Shown here: positions 1-7,825 of the stretch, piece by piece | Position numbering within the stretch: position 1 is the stretch's first letter | Layout: each line of letters begins with the position of its first letter | The notes under the pieces: generated by a model | Databases searched by the model: none | The model's input: only the letters and a program-made list of their open reading frames with translations | What the model was told of the DNA's origin: nothing | Translations under genes and position numbers: made by a program | Source of the DNA: Kribbella solani | GTDB taxonomy: Bacteria; Actinomycetota; Actinomycetes; Propionibacteriales; Kribbellaceae | Assembly (NCBI RefSeq): GCF_014205295.1 | Contig: NZ_JACHNF010000001.1 | Coordinates: 6,820,001 to 6,884,000 of the forward strand | Reading direction: 5' to 3' | DNA length: 64,000 nucleotides

Positions 1-517
1 GCGCCTCGACCGCGTCGATCCCGGACTTCACCTCGACCACGAAACGCAGCAGTGCCTTCCGGTCGTACGACTCCGGGAAGCCCTTGCGCTGCATCAGGCT
101 GCGGCGCTCGAGCTCGGCGTTCGGCCAGAGGAACCCGTCGGTGGTGACCAGCGCGACCCGCGGGTGCTCGGGCCAGCGGGCCAGCAGCTCGCGCAGCAGC
201 CGGGCGGTGGTCGACTTGCCGACGGCAACCGAACCGCCGATGCCGATCACGAACGGGGTCCGGGTCGCGGCCGGTTTGCCGAGGAAGCTCTCGGTGTCGG
301 CGTGCAGCGCGCGGGCGTGCCGGACGTACAAGGACAGGATCCGGGACAGCGGCAGGTACACCTCGCGGACCTCGTCCATGTCGATCTCGTCGCCGAGACC
401 ACGCAGCCGCTCCACCTCGTCCGCCGTCAGCGGCGAGACGGTGGTCTCGGCCAGCTGGGCCCAGGTGGCCCGGTCGAGCTCGGTGTAGGGAGTCACCTCC
501 CGCGACGGCTGCAGCAT
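1..517 (-). CDS. coaA: Pantothenate kinase, type I (5' part; continues beyond the window)
   Basis: This kinase phosphorylates pantothenate, the first and committed step of coenzyme A synthesis, in the cytosol. I translated the minus strand: 172 residues are present before the left edge cuts the gene. The P-loop [10 protein letters not shown] lies at about residues 94-103, followed by the typical [16 protein letters not shown] and [11 protein letters not shown] blocks. The start at 517 ([11 protein letters not shown]) lines up with the remembered M. tuberculosis CoaA N-terminus. In-frame ATGs at 526 and 535 would add 3 or 6 residues and cannot be excluded. It diverges from the GH67 gene. In relatives coaA sits close to acpS, which fits the genes further right. 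The C-terminal half cannot be judged. Confidence 0.93.
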   Translation of the reverse strand, partial: MLQPSREVTPYTELDRATWAQLAETTVSPLTADEVERLRGLGDEIDMDEVREVYLPLSRILSLYVRHARALHADTESFLGKPAATRTPFVIGIGGSVAVGKSTTARLLRELLARWPEHPRVALVTTDGFLWPNAELERRSLMQRKGFPESYDRKALLRFVVEVKSGIDAVEA

Positions 518-596
518 GTGGCCCATTCTTCCCATCGGTGCCGGATGCACCCACCCCCGGTCGGCGTGGGCTTCGTCTCAACCCTGGCACACCCAC

Positions 597-607
597 CGAA
601 ACTTTCG
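597..607. promoter_or_regulatory. LacI-type operator upstream of the GH67 gene
   Basis: CGAAACTTTCG is a perfect inverted repeat around a central base and lies 33 bp before the GH67 start. Its reverse complement, CGAAAGTTTCG, occurs in front of the lacI gene. It falls in the likely core promoter (possible -10 TCATAT at 617-622). Elements of this CGAAAnTTTCG form are known upstream of xylan-utilisation genes in streptomycetes. Confidence 0.75.
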
Positions 608-639
608 CTGACCGGTTCATATGCGAAGATCACCGCCCG

Positions 640-2472
640 ATGACCGTAGATACCGCCTGGCTGGGTACTCAGCGGCTGCCCGAGGTGACCGTGCATGCGT
701 CCGGGGTGCTGGCCCAGACGATCCGGGCCGAGGTCCGACGGACGCACCGGCTCCGCACCGACGCGCACCTGTCCGTCTGCACGCTTGCCCGGGTCCGGGA
801 GACGCCGCTCTGGCAGGAGGTCGAGGCCGCGGTCCCCGAGCACGGTCTGGGGGTCGAGGGGTTCGTGGTGGTGCGACGAGGCAACGATCTGGTCGTCGCC
901 GCCGAGGACGGGCACGGGTTGCTGTACGGCTACTTCTACCTGCTCCGGTACTTCGAGTGGATGACCGGCGACTTCACCGTCGTCGAGCAGCCGGCGGTAC
1001 CGATCCGGATGCTCGACCACTGGGATCAGCTCTCCGGCACGGTCGAGCGCGGGTACGCGGGTGGATCGATCTTCTTCCGCGACGGCCGCGTGGTCGAGGA
1101 CCTGACCCGGGTCCGGGCGTACGCGCGGTTGCTGGCGTCGGTCGGTATCAACGCGGTCGCGTTCGCCAACGCCGAACTGCCGGACGTCGCGCGGCTGGCC
1201 GGCGTTTTCCGTGAGTACGGGATCGCGGTCAGCCTGGCCGTGGATTTCACCGACGATCCGCGGGACGAGCGGGTCGCGCGCTGGTGGTCCGCGACGGTCG
1301 CGCGGTGGTACGAGGTGGTCCCGGATCTCGGTGGCCTGGTCGTCCGGGCGGGCCGCGATGCCGACGGCGCGAACGTGCTGGCGCGGGCGGTGGCGCCGTA
1401 CGGCGGGACGGTGTTCTGGCGGTGCGCCGGGACCGGGCCGGCGCCGGACTGGCGGGATCGGCGATCCGACCAGGCCCGGGCCGCGTACGACCAGTTCATC
1501 CCGCTGGACGGCCGGTTCGAGGAGAACGTCGTACTTCAGGTGAAGCACGGTCCGCTCGACTTCCAGGTACGCGAGGCCGTGTCGCCCCTGCTCGGGGAAC
1601 TGCAGGAAACGCCGCTGGCGCTGGAGTTGCAGGTCACGCAGGAGTACTCCGGGCAGCAACTGGACCTGTGCTACCTCGGGCCGTGGTGGCGGGAGATCCT
1701 GCAGTTCGACACGACCGGTGACAGCGGCGCGACCGTTGCCGACCGCATCGGTGCAATCGTTGCCGTGTCCAACGTTGGTGATGCCGACAACTGGACCGGG
1801 CACAAGTTTGCGCAGAGCAACCTTTACGCGTACGGGCGGCTGGCGTGGGAGCCCGCGGCCGATCCGGTGAGTCTGGTGCACGAATGGGCGGCGGCCACCT
1901 TCGCGCTGGACGACTGGACCCGGAGTGAACTCGTCACGATCATGGCCGGGTCCTGGCGTACGTACGAGCGGTACACCGCCCCGCTCGGAGCCGGTTTCAT
2001 GGTGACGCCGTCGACGCACTACGGGCCGAGCATGACCGGGTACGAGTACTCCGGGCGTGGGCACTTCGCGGACCGCGACGGCGTCGGCGTGGACCGAACC
2101 GTCAAGACCGGCTCCGGCTTCACCGGGCAGTATCCGGAACCACTCGCGAGCCTGTACGAGGACCTGTACACCTGCCCCGAAGAGCTGTTGCTGTTCTTCC
2201 ATCACGTTGCCTACGGCCACGTACTGCGCAGCGGTGTGACTGTGCTGCAGCACATCTACGACGTGCACTTCCAGGGGTACGCCGAAGTGGAGGCGATGGT
2301 CGCGCAGTGGCAGGCGATCGCCGCCCGCTTCGAGCCGGCGGTCCAGGAGAACGTCACGTCCAGATTCGACGCCCAACTCGCCAACGCCCGCGAGTGGCGC
2401 GACCAGGTGAACACCTTCTTCCACCGCCTCAGCGGCATCCCGGACGCCCACGGCCGCGTAATTCACCGCTGA
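640..2472 (+). CDS. GH67-family alpha-glucuronidase-like protein, shortened, lacking the usual acid-catalyst loop
   Basis: GH67 enzymes remove 4-O-methylglucuronic acid from xylo-oligosaccharides inside the cell; this 610-residue protein has no signal peptide. Family blocks include HWDQLSGTVERGYAGGSIFF (129-148), HADGAN-like DADGAN (240-245), VKHGPLDFQVRE (301-312) and LQVTQEYSGQ (330-339). D307 and E335 are 28 residues apart, matching the known general-base pair spacing (D364/E392 in the Geobacillus enzyme). The family loop ANSEGQPGP, which carries the catalytic acid, is absent: LVVRAG (233-238) runs straight into RDADGANV. The protein is about 70 residues shorter than usual. Start ATG 640 follows a LacI operator. 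Hydrolytic activity is therefore uncertain; membership in the GH67 fold is clear. Confidence 0.85.
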   Translation: MTVDTAWLGTQRLPEVTVHASGVLAQTIRAEVRRTHRLRTDAHLSVCTLARVRETPLWQEVEAAVPEHGLGVEGFVVVRRGNDLVVAAEDGHGLLYGYFYLLRYFEWMTGDFTVVEQPAVPIRMLDHWDQLSGTVERGYAGGSIFFRDGRVVEDLTRVRAYARLLASVGINAVAFANAELPDVARLAGVFREYGIAVSLAVDFTDDPRDERVARWWSATVARWYEVVPDLGGLVVRAGRDADGANVLARAVAPYGGTVFWRCAGTGPAPDWRDRRSDQARAAYDQFIPLDGRFEENVVLQVKHGPLDFQVREAVSPLLGELQETPLALELQVTQEYSGQQLDLCYLGPWWREILQFDTTGDSGATVADRIGAIVAVSNVGDADNWTGHKFAQSNLYAYGRLAWEPAADPVSLVHEWAAATFALDDWTRSELVTIMAGSWRTYERYTAPLGAGFMVTPSTHYGPSMTGYEYSGRGHFADRDGVGVDRTVKTGSGFTGQYPEPLASLYEDLYTCPEELLLFFHHVAYGHVLRSGVTVLQHIYDVHFQGYAEVEAMVAQWQAIAARFEPAVQENVTSRFDAQLANAREWRDQVNTFFHRLSGIPDAHGRVIHR

Positions 2473-2489
2473 GCACCCCGCCACCGCGC

Positions 2490-2513
2490 TAGTCTGGGTC
2501 GAAAGTTTCGACC
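2490..2513 (+). promoter_or_regulatory. lacI promoter (-10 TAGTCT) overlapped by a 17-bp operator
   Basis: A -10 hexamer TAGTCT (2490-2495) is followed by the perfect palindrome GGTCGAAAGTTTCGACC (2497-2513), which would cover the transcription start. The core 11 bp is the reverse complement of the operator at 597-607, so the repressor probably controls both the GH67 gene and itself. Confidence 0.75.
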
Positions 2514-2529
2514 AGCCGGGGAGGGTGGC

Positions 2530-3534
2530 GTGACTGAGCGGCCGACGATTGCGAAGATCGCCGAGCAGGCCGGGGTGTCCGTACCGACGGTTTCCAAGGT
2601 GCTGAACGGGCGGTCCGACGTGGCCGAGGCGACCCGGGCGCGGATCGAGAGCCTGATCCAGGAGCACGGCTACCGGCGGCGCGGCGCGGGTACGCCGGCC
2701 AGTCCGATGATCGACCTGGTGTTCAACCTGCTCGGCGGCGAATGGGCGATGGAACTCATCCGCGGCGTCGAGGAAGTCGCCCGGGCCGAGGGCGTCGAGG
2801 TGGTGCTGTCCGAGTGCGGCGGCGCACTGCGCCCACGGCAGCAGTGGATCGAGTCGGTACTGAACCGCCGCCCGCTCGGCGTGATCATGGTCTTCTCCGA
2901 CCTGGACGCCGATCAGCGCGCCCAGCTGGAAGCGCGCCGGATCCCGTTCGTGGTCGTCGATCCGGTCGGTGACGTCGGCGACGACGTACCGTCGATCGGC
3001 TCGGCGAACTGGAACGGCGGCCGGATGGCGACCGCCCATCTCCGCGGCCTCGGCCACACCCGGATCGGGATGATCAGCGGCCCCGTCAGCACGTTGTGCT
3101 CGCGGCAGCGCATCGACGGGTACACGGACGCCCTGCGATCCACCGGCGTCGAGCCGGACCCCGCGCTGATCCGATCCGCCGATTTCGAGGTCGGCGGCGC
3201 GTACCGCGAGGCGCTTGTGCTGTTGTCCGTCGCCGACCGGCCGACCGCGATCTTCGCCGGCAGCGACATGCAGGCCCTCGGCGTCTACCAGGCCGCCCGC
3301 GAGCTCGGTCTGGACATCCCGCGCGACCTCTCGGTGGTCGGGTACGACGACCTGCCGCTCGCGCAATGGGTGACGCCCGCTCTGACCACCGTCCACCAGC
3401 CGCTGCAACAAATGGCCGAGCTGGCCACCCGCGTCCTCCTCGACCTCGCCCGCGGCGTCACCCCGCCCGCGCTCCGCCTCGACCTCGCCGTCGACATGCG
3501 CGTACGCCGCTCCACCAGCAACCCTCCACTCTGA
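2530..3534 (+). CDS. LacI-family transcriptional repressor, probably of xylan/glucuronate use
   Basis: A 334-residue regulator. The N-terminal helix-turn-helix is [20 protein letters not shown] with the hinge-helix region after it, followed by a periplasmic-binding-protein-like sugar sensor (residues about 60-330) ending in the conserved [20 protein letters not shown]. The GTG start at 2530 has the ribosome-binding sequence GGGAGGG just upstream. It lies directly behind the GH67-family gene, and its own operator matches the one in front of that gene. The simplest reading is that a xylo-oligosaccharide or aldouronic-acid ligand releases the repressor; the inducer is inferred from context only. 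Confidence 0.9.
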   Translation: MTERPTIAKIAEQAGVSVPTVSKVLNGRSDVAEATRARIESLIQEHGYRRRGAGTPASPMIDLVFNLLGGEWAMELIRGVEEVARAEGVEVVLSECGGALRPRQQWIESVLNRRPLGVIMVFSDLDADQRAQLEARRIPFVVVDPVGDVGDDVPSIGSANWNGGRMATAHLRGLGHTRIGMISGPVSTLCSRQRIDGYTDALRSTGVEPDPALIRSADFEVGGAYREALVLLSVADRPTAIFAGSDMQALGVYQAARELGLDIPRDLSVVGYDDLPLAQWVTPALTTVHQPLQQMAELATRVLLDLARGVTPPALRLDLAVDMRVRRSTSNPPL

Positions 3535-3540
3535 CGGGCA

Positions 3541-3601
3541 TCCCCTCAACCACAGGGTTGCCCCCTGGAAATTCGAGGGGGCAACCCTCCGGCTCAGGGG
3601 A
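3541..3601. terminator. Nested inverted repeat; terminator-like element, copy 1 of a dispersed repeat
   Basis: AGGGTTGCCCCCT (3554-3566) and AGGGGGCAACCCT (3576-3588) form a perfect 13-bp stem with a 9-nt loop. An outer TCCCCT/AGGGGA pair (3541-3546, 3596-3601) brackets it. It separates lacI from acpS and is almost identical to the element at 57072-57120. There is no U-tract, so it may be a dispersed palindromic element as well as, or rather than, an intrinsic terminator. Confidence 0.65.
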
Positions 3602-3626
3602 TGAGGCTGCGGATATGGTGGGGCGC

Positions 3627-3977
3627 ATGATCGTCGGCGTGGGGATTGATGTGGTCGACGTGGATCGGTTCGCGCGTACGTTGGAGCGGACGCCGGGGTT
3701 GCGGGAGCGGGTGTTCACGCCGGTCGAGGCGGTGAAACCGCCGGCCTCGCTGGCGGCCCGGTTCGCGGCCAAGGAGGCGCTGGCGAAGGCGCTCGGCGCG
3801 CCGGCCGGGATGCACTGGCACGACGCCGAGGTGCAGACCGACGAGACCGGCCGGCCGTGGCTGGAGATCACCGGCACCGTCGCGGCCCAGGCGGCCAAAC
3901 TCGGCGTCCAGAGTCTGCATCTTTCGCTGAGTCACGACGCCGGGATCGCTTCCGCGGTGGTCGTCCTGGAGGGTTGA
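3627..3977 (+). CDS. acpS: Holo-[acyl-carrier-protein] synthase
   Basis: AcpS transfers 4'-phosphopantetheine from CoA to acyl carrier protein. The 116-residue product begins [15 protein letters not shown], with the Mg-binding aspartate in [10 protein letters not shown], and has the second signature [14 protein letters not shown] near residue 45-58. A TATGGT hexamer at 3614-3619 sits 7 nt before this ATG, pointing to leaderless transcription and favouring 3627 over the in-frame ATG at 3615. It is followed 2 nt later by nnr, so the two are probably co-transcribed. It is slightly shorter than mycobacterial AcpS. Confidence 0.93.
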   Translation: MIVGVGIDVVDVDRFARTLERTPGLRERVFTPVEAVKPPASLAARFAAKEALAKALGAPAGMHWHDAEVQTDETGRPWLEITGTVAAQAAKLGVQSLHLSLSHDAGIASAVVVLEG

Positions 3978-3979
3978 GC

Positions 3980-5413
3980 ATGCGGCACGCGTACACCGTC
4001 GAGCAGGTCCGGTCCGCCGAGGCCGCGCTGATGGCGAAACTTCCTCCGGGTACGTTGATGCAGCGCGCAGCCACCGGCCTGGCAGTTGCCGTCAGCAACT
4101 TCCTCGGCCGGACGTACGGCGCGAACATCGTGCTGCTGATCGGCTCCGGCGACAACGGCGGCGACGCACTGTACGCGGGCGCGCGCCTGGCCCGTCGGGG
4201 CGCTCGGGTGACCGCGATCCTGCTGTCGGAAAAGGTCCATGCCGCCGGGCTCGAGGCGTTCCGGCTCGCCGGTGGCCGGGTTGACACCAGCGATGCCCTC
4301 GCCGGTGGCCGGGTTGGTGCGAGCGACGACCTCGCGGATGCGGACGTGGTCCTGGACGGGATCGTCGGCATCGGTGGGCGACCGGGCCTTCGGCCGGACG
4401 CGGAGGCGCTGGTTCGACGCGTCGAGCAGCACGGCGTACCGATCGTGGCCGTCGACGTGCCGTCGGGCGTCGACGTCGACACCGGCGAAACACCCGAATC
4501 GCATCTGAACGCGGCGCTCACCGTCACCTTCGGTACGCACAAGATCTGTCATCTCGTCGATCCGGCCGCGACCGCCTGTGGTCCGGTCCATCTCGTCGAC
4601 ATCGGCCTCGACCTACCGCCTGCCGAAGTGCAGTCGCTGCAGGCGGATGACGTACGCGCGCTCTATCCGGTGCCGCACGGTGAGTCGGACAAGTACTCCC
4701 GCGGCGTGCTCGGGTTGATGGTCGGCTCGCCGCAGTATCCGGGTGCCGCGGTGATGGCGACCGCCGGCGCCTTGGCCGGTCCGGTCGGCATGGTTCGGTA
4801 CGTCGGCTCGTCGTCGGTCGGGCAGGCGGTGCTCGCCGAGTACCCCGAGGTGGTCGTCGGCGAGGGTCGCGTGCAGGCGTGGGCCGTTGGTTCCGGTATT
4901 TCCACCAGCGGGGTGGATCGCGATCGGTTCACTCGGCTGATCCAGCAGGACGACGTACCGGTGATCGTGGACGCCGGGGCGATCGGCGCGTTGGGTACGA
5001 AGCACTCGGCGCGCCTCGTGATCACGCCGCATGCGGGTGAGCTCGGCCAGTTGCTCGGCGTACCGCGCGCGGAGATCGAAGCCGGCCGGTTGCACTATGC
5101 GCGGACCGCTGCCGAGGAACGCCAGCTGACCGTGCTGCTGAAGGGCGCGACCACGGTCGTCGCGTCCCCCGACGGCACGACGTACGTGAACCCGATCGCC
5201 ACGCCCTGGCTGGCCACCGCGGGTTCCGGCGACGTACTGGCGGGGCTGCTCGGCGCGTTCCTCGCCTCCGGGCTGGATGAGGCTCGCGCTGCTGCCTTGG
5301 CCGCGTACCTGCATGCTGCCGCCGGCACGCTCGCCTCCGCCGCCGGCCCGATCACCGCGATGTCGATCGCCCACGCCCTCCCAGCAGCCACCCGGCACCT
5401 CCTCAGCTCCTGA
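3980..5413 (+). CDS. nnr: Bifunctional NAD(P)H-hydrate repair enzyme (epimerase/dehydratase)
   Basis: This 477-residue protein repairs damaged NAD(P)HX: the N-terminal YjeF_N domain epimerises R- to S-NADHX, and the C-terminal YjeF_C domain dehydrates S-NADHX using ADP or ATP. GSGDNGGDALYAGARLARRG (about residues 55-75) is the N-domain nucleotide motif. VDAGAIGALG, LKGATTVVASPDG and ATAGSGDVLAGLLGAF belong to the C-domain. An in-frame 33-bp duplication (4265-4330) repeats LAGGRV in a surface region of the N-domain. The gene converges with the lipoprotein gene; the two stop codons abut. Confidence 0.93.
   Translation: MRHAYTVEQVRSAEAALMAKLPPGTLMQRAATGLAVAVSNFLGRTYGANIVLLIGSGDNGGDALYAGARLARRGARVTAILLSEKVHAAGLEAFRLAGGRVDTSDALAGGRVGASDDLADADVVLDGIVGIGGRPGLRPDAEALVRRVEQHGVPIVAVDVPSGVDVDTGETPESHLNAALTVTFGTHKICHLVDPAATACGPVHLVDIGLDLPPAEVQSLQADDVRALYPVPHGESDKYSRGVLGLMVGSPQYPGAAVMATAGALAGPVGMVRYVGSSSVGQAVLAEYPEVVVGEGRVQAWAVGSGISTSGVDRDRFTRLIQQDDVPVIVDAGAIGALGTKHSARLVITPHAGELGQLLGVPRAEIEAGRLHYARTAAEERQLTVLLKGATTVVASPDGTTYVNPIATPWLATAGSGDVLAGLLGAFLASGLDEARAAALAAYLHAAAGTLASAAGPITAMSIAHALPAATRHLLSS
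4265..4330 (+). repeat. 33-bp tandem duplication inside nnr
   Basis: Two 33-nt units (4265-4297 and 4298-4330) begin identically with CTCGCCGGTGGCCGGGTTG and then diverge, encoding LAGGRVDTSDA and LAGGRVGASDD. The frame is kept, so this is a tolerated insertion. Confidence 0.8.
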
Positions 5414-6256
5414 CTACGGCGCCGTCAGGTCCAAGCCTCCTGCGGTGTTGCGCAGTTGCAGCGTCTTGCCGTCGACCTTGTACGTGACCTGCCCCTTGAG
5501 GCCGTTCAGCACCGTGGACTCGATCTTCCCGGCATCGCCCGGACACGCGCGGCGGGTGGTGGCGAGATCCCCGAAGGTCAGCGTTCCGGTGCCCCGCGCG
5601 ACCATGCCCTGAAAGCTGTTGCAACCGGTCGATCCGGTCACGCGTTCGCCGTTCACCGTCAGCCAGACCTTGTCGAATCCGGCGCCGTGCGAGGCGGTCT
5701 CGCCGGTCACCACCGTGGCCAGCGTCCACCTCGTACCGTCCAGAGCCGGCGCGGGCTCGGCGATCTTGCGATCGGTCAGCGAGATCGTCGTACTGCCCGA
5801 GGTGAGTTCGAGTTTGCTGCCGTCGAGCTTCCAGGACGGTTTCGCCTGCAGGATGTTGCCGAGCCACGAGTCCTGGCCCTGCTGCGGGCCTGGGCAGCCC
5901 ATCGCGGTCGACGACAGCTCGCCGTCGAGCGTGATCCGGCCGTCGGTCGTCGACACCTTCGACTGCATCGAGTTACAGCCGGCATCGGCGATCAGCCGGC
6001 CGTCCGCGGTGAACTGAAGCCGGACCTGGGTCCGCGGCGCCAGCGGGCGCGGCTTGCCGTTCTCGGTGACCGCGGTGGACAGGTAGGTGTTGCCGATCAA
6101 CGATCCGGTCTTGCCAGGGCCGGGTTGTCCGGTCTGGTTCGTCTGCTTGGGCAGATCACTGGGCTGATCTCCGGGACCGGTCGCGGATTCGGTCCCGCAA
6201 GCAGTCAGAGTCAGCAGCAGGCCGGCTCCGGCGAGGGCGATCATCGGTTTGTTCAC
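5414..6256 (-). CDS. Secreted lipoprotein with two META domains
   Basis: A 280-residue exported protein. The GTG start at 6256 gives MNKPMIALAGAGLLLTLTAC, a lipoprotein signal with lipobox LTAC (Cys20). After a Pro/Gln/Thr-rich linker come two META (HslJ-like) domains. Each has the 'TADGRLIADAGCNSMQS' / 'NGERVTGSTGCNSFQG' type strand-turn, followed by a conserved Cys (MGCPG, RACPG) that could pair with it. META proteins are envelope or heat-shock-associated proteins of unclear biochemistry. The gene diverges from the GH12 gene and converges on nnr. It belongs to a small accessory patch within an otherwise conserved cluster. Confidence 0.85.
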   Translation of the reverse strand: MNKPMIALAGAGLLLTLTACGTESATGPGDQPSDLPKQTNQTGQPGPGKTGSLIGNTYLSTAVTENGKPRPLAPRTQVRLQFTADGRLIADAGCNSMQSKVSTTDGRITLDGELSSTAMGCPGPQQGQDSWLGNILQAKPSWKLDGSKLELTSGSTTISLTDRKIAEPAPALDGTRWTLATVVTGETASHGAGFDKVWLTVNGERVTGSTGCNSFQGMVARGTGTLTFGDLATTRRACPGDAGKIESTVLNGLKGQVTYKVDGKTLQLRNTAGGLDLTAP

Positions 6257-6304
6257 ACCCTGAGGACGCTGCCGGAGGTCCTCGCGTTGCAGCTGTGGGC
6301 TCCG

Positions 6305-6317
6305 TAATATCGGGATG
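6305..6317 (+). promoter_or_regulatory. Leaderless promoter of the GH12 gene
   Basis: The -10 hexamer TAATAT (6305-6310) ends 6 nt before the GTG at 6317, so the mRNA should begin at the start codon. Confidence 0.55.
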
Positions 6318-7147
6318 TGGCCATTCGGAGCCGTTACCTCGTACCGACGGTCGTCCTGGCCGCCGCCGCGCTGGTCGTCACGCCGATCGTCGTCCGCGCG
6401 AACAAGGACACCCCGGTCTCGACCGCCAACGCCGCCACCAACCCGCCGGCACCTAGTACACGACCGGTGCCTAGTACGCCGGCTGTCACCAAGTCCTGTA
6501 CCAAACCCGACTGGGTCACCACCGCCACCGACAACGTGGGCGAGGGGCGTACGTACGGGCAGTACTACCTGCACAACAACATGTGGAACAACCACAACGG
6601 TACGTACACGATGTCGGTGTGTGACTACGACAACTGGTACGAGGACGTCACGCAGCCGAAGCCGGACGACCTCGGCGTACAGGCGTACCCGAACGTGCAC
6701 AAGGACTACGACGACACCCCGTTGGCGAAGATCCGGTCGGCGGACTTCGGTGCGACCGCGCCGAACTGCGACGGCTGCATCTACAACGTGGCGTTCGACA
6801 TCTGGATCAACGAAGGCTTCGAGAACGAGCTGATGATCTGGACCCAGAACTCCAACCAGACCCCGGCCGGCTCGAACCTCGGCGTCACCACGATCGGCGG
6901 ACAGCAGTACGAGGTGTGGAAAACCGACGGCGCGAATACGCCCGGCGGGATCTTCACCTACAAGTCGGTGCATCCTCAGACCGCCGGCACGATGCCGCTT
7001 CAGGAGTTCTTCAAGGATCTGGAAGCCCGGAAGTGGATCCCGGCGAAGTCCACCACCTGGCAGGTCGACTTCGGCGTCGAGGTCGTCTCCACCGGCAACA
7101 CCAGACAACGCTTCACCTTCACCGACTTCGCCATCCACGAGCGCTGA
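6317..7147 (+). CDS. Secreted glycoside hydrolase family 12 endoglucanase (cellulase/xyloglucanase)
   Basis: The 276-residue product has an N-terminal signal (MAIRSRYLVPTVVLAAAALVVTPIVV), a short Pro/Ser/Thr linker and one GH12 beta-jelly-roll domain (about 60-276). The nucleophile motif NELMIW holds Glu171 and the acid/base motif FGVEVVSTG holds Glu255, both intact. YYLHNNMWNNHNGTY is the usual N-terminal strand block. GH12 enzymes cut beta-1,4-glucans such as cellulose or xyloglucan with retention. A TAATAT -10 at 6305 places the transcript start on the GTG. Together with the GH67 and GH6 homologues it points to plant-polymer use. Confidence 0.88.
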   Translation: MAIRSRYLVPTVVLAAAALVVTPIVVRANKDTPVSTANAATNPPAPSTRPVPSTPAVTKSCTKPDWVTTATDNVGEGRTYGQYYLHNNMWNNHNGTYTMSVCDYDNWYEDVTQPKPDDLGVQAYPNVHKDYDDTPLAKIRSADFGATAPNCDGCIYNVAFDIWINEGFENELMIWTQNSNQTPAGSNLGVTTIGGQQYEVWKTDGANTPGGIFTYKSVHPQTAGTMPLQEFFKDLEARKWIPAKSTTWQVDFGVEVVSTGNTRQRFTFTDFAIHER

Positions 7148-7168
7148 CCGCCGCATAGGGTGCGGGGT

Positions 7169-7810
7169 GTGATCGGGATGGTGATTTTCGACAACGACGG
7201 GGTGCTGGTGGACTCCGAGCGGCTGGCGAACGGGATCTTGGCGGAGCTGCTGACCGAGGCCGGGTTGCCGTACACGTTCGAGGAGACCGTGCGGGACTTC
7301 ATGGGTGGGTCGATGGCCTCGATGCGCCGGCACGCCGAGGCGCGGCTCGGGCGGGCGTTGCCGGCGGATCTCGAGGATCGGTACCACCAGCGGTTGTTCG
7401 ACGGGTTCGCGCATTTGCAGGCGATCGACGGGGTCGAGGGCGTACTCGATCACCTCGACGCCGAAGGCATCACCTACTGTCTCGCGTCGTCGGGTACGCA
7501 CCGGCGGATCCGGACCGCGCTGACCGCGGTCGGGTTCCTGGATCGGTTCGAAGGGCGGATCTTCAGCGCCGAGGACGTCGCGCACGGCAAACCCGCGCCG
7601 GACCTGTTCCTGCACGCGGCCGCGACGATGGGCGTGAAGCCGGCCGGCTGCCTGGTGATCGAGGACAGCCCGCTCGGCGTCGCCGCGGCGGTCGCGGCCG
7701 AGATGGAGGTCTTCGGGTACGCGGGGATGACGGACCCGGCGAAACTTTCCGATGCGGACAAGATTTTCCACCACATGGGCGCCCTCGCCGAGCTGATCGA
7801 CCGCGCCTGA
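7169..7810 (+). CDS. HAD-superfamily phosphatase/phosphomutase-like protein
   Basis: A 213-residue member of the beta-phosphoglucomutase/phosphoglycolate phosphatase branch of the HAD superfamily. VIFDNDGVLVDSE is the DxD nucleophile motif (FDNDG), SSGTHRR carries the motif II serine, and GKPAPDLFLHAA plus VIEDSPLGVAAA are motifs III and IV. A TAGGGT hexamer at 7156 lies 7 nt before GTG 7169, which favours this start over GTG 7160. It follows the GH12 gene closely, so a sugar-phosphate substrate is plausible but unproven. Confidence 0.85.
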   Translation: MIGMVIFDNDGVLVDSERLANGILAELLTEAGLPYTFEETVRDFMGGSMASMRRHAEARLGRALPADLEDRYHQRLFDGFAHLQAIDGVEGVLDHLDAEGITYCLASSGTHRRIRTALTAVGFLDRFEGRIFSAEDVAHGKPAPDLFLHAAATMGVKPAGCLVIEDSPLGVAAAVAAEMEVFGYAGMTDPAKLSDADKIFHHMGALAELIDRA

Positions 7811-7825
7811 GACACTGTCAGGACC

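Noticed and set aside
493-3549. Very long minus-strand ORF (over 1000 codons) opposite the GH67 and lacI genes
   Set aside because: It is the antisense shadow of high-GC plus-strand genes with clear family motifs; its translation is low-complexity Arg/Pro/Gly-rich and has no domain.
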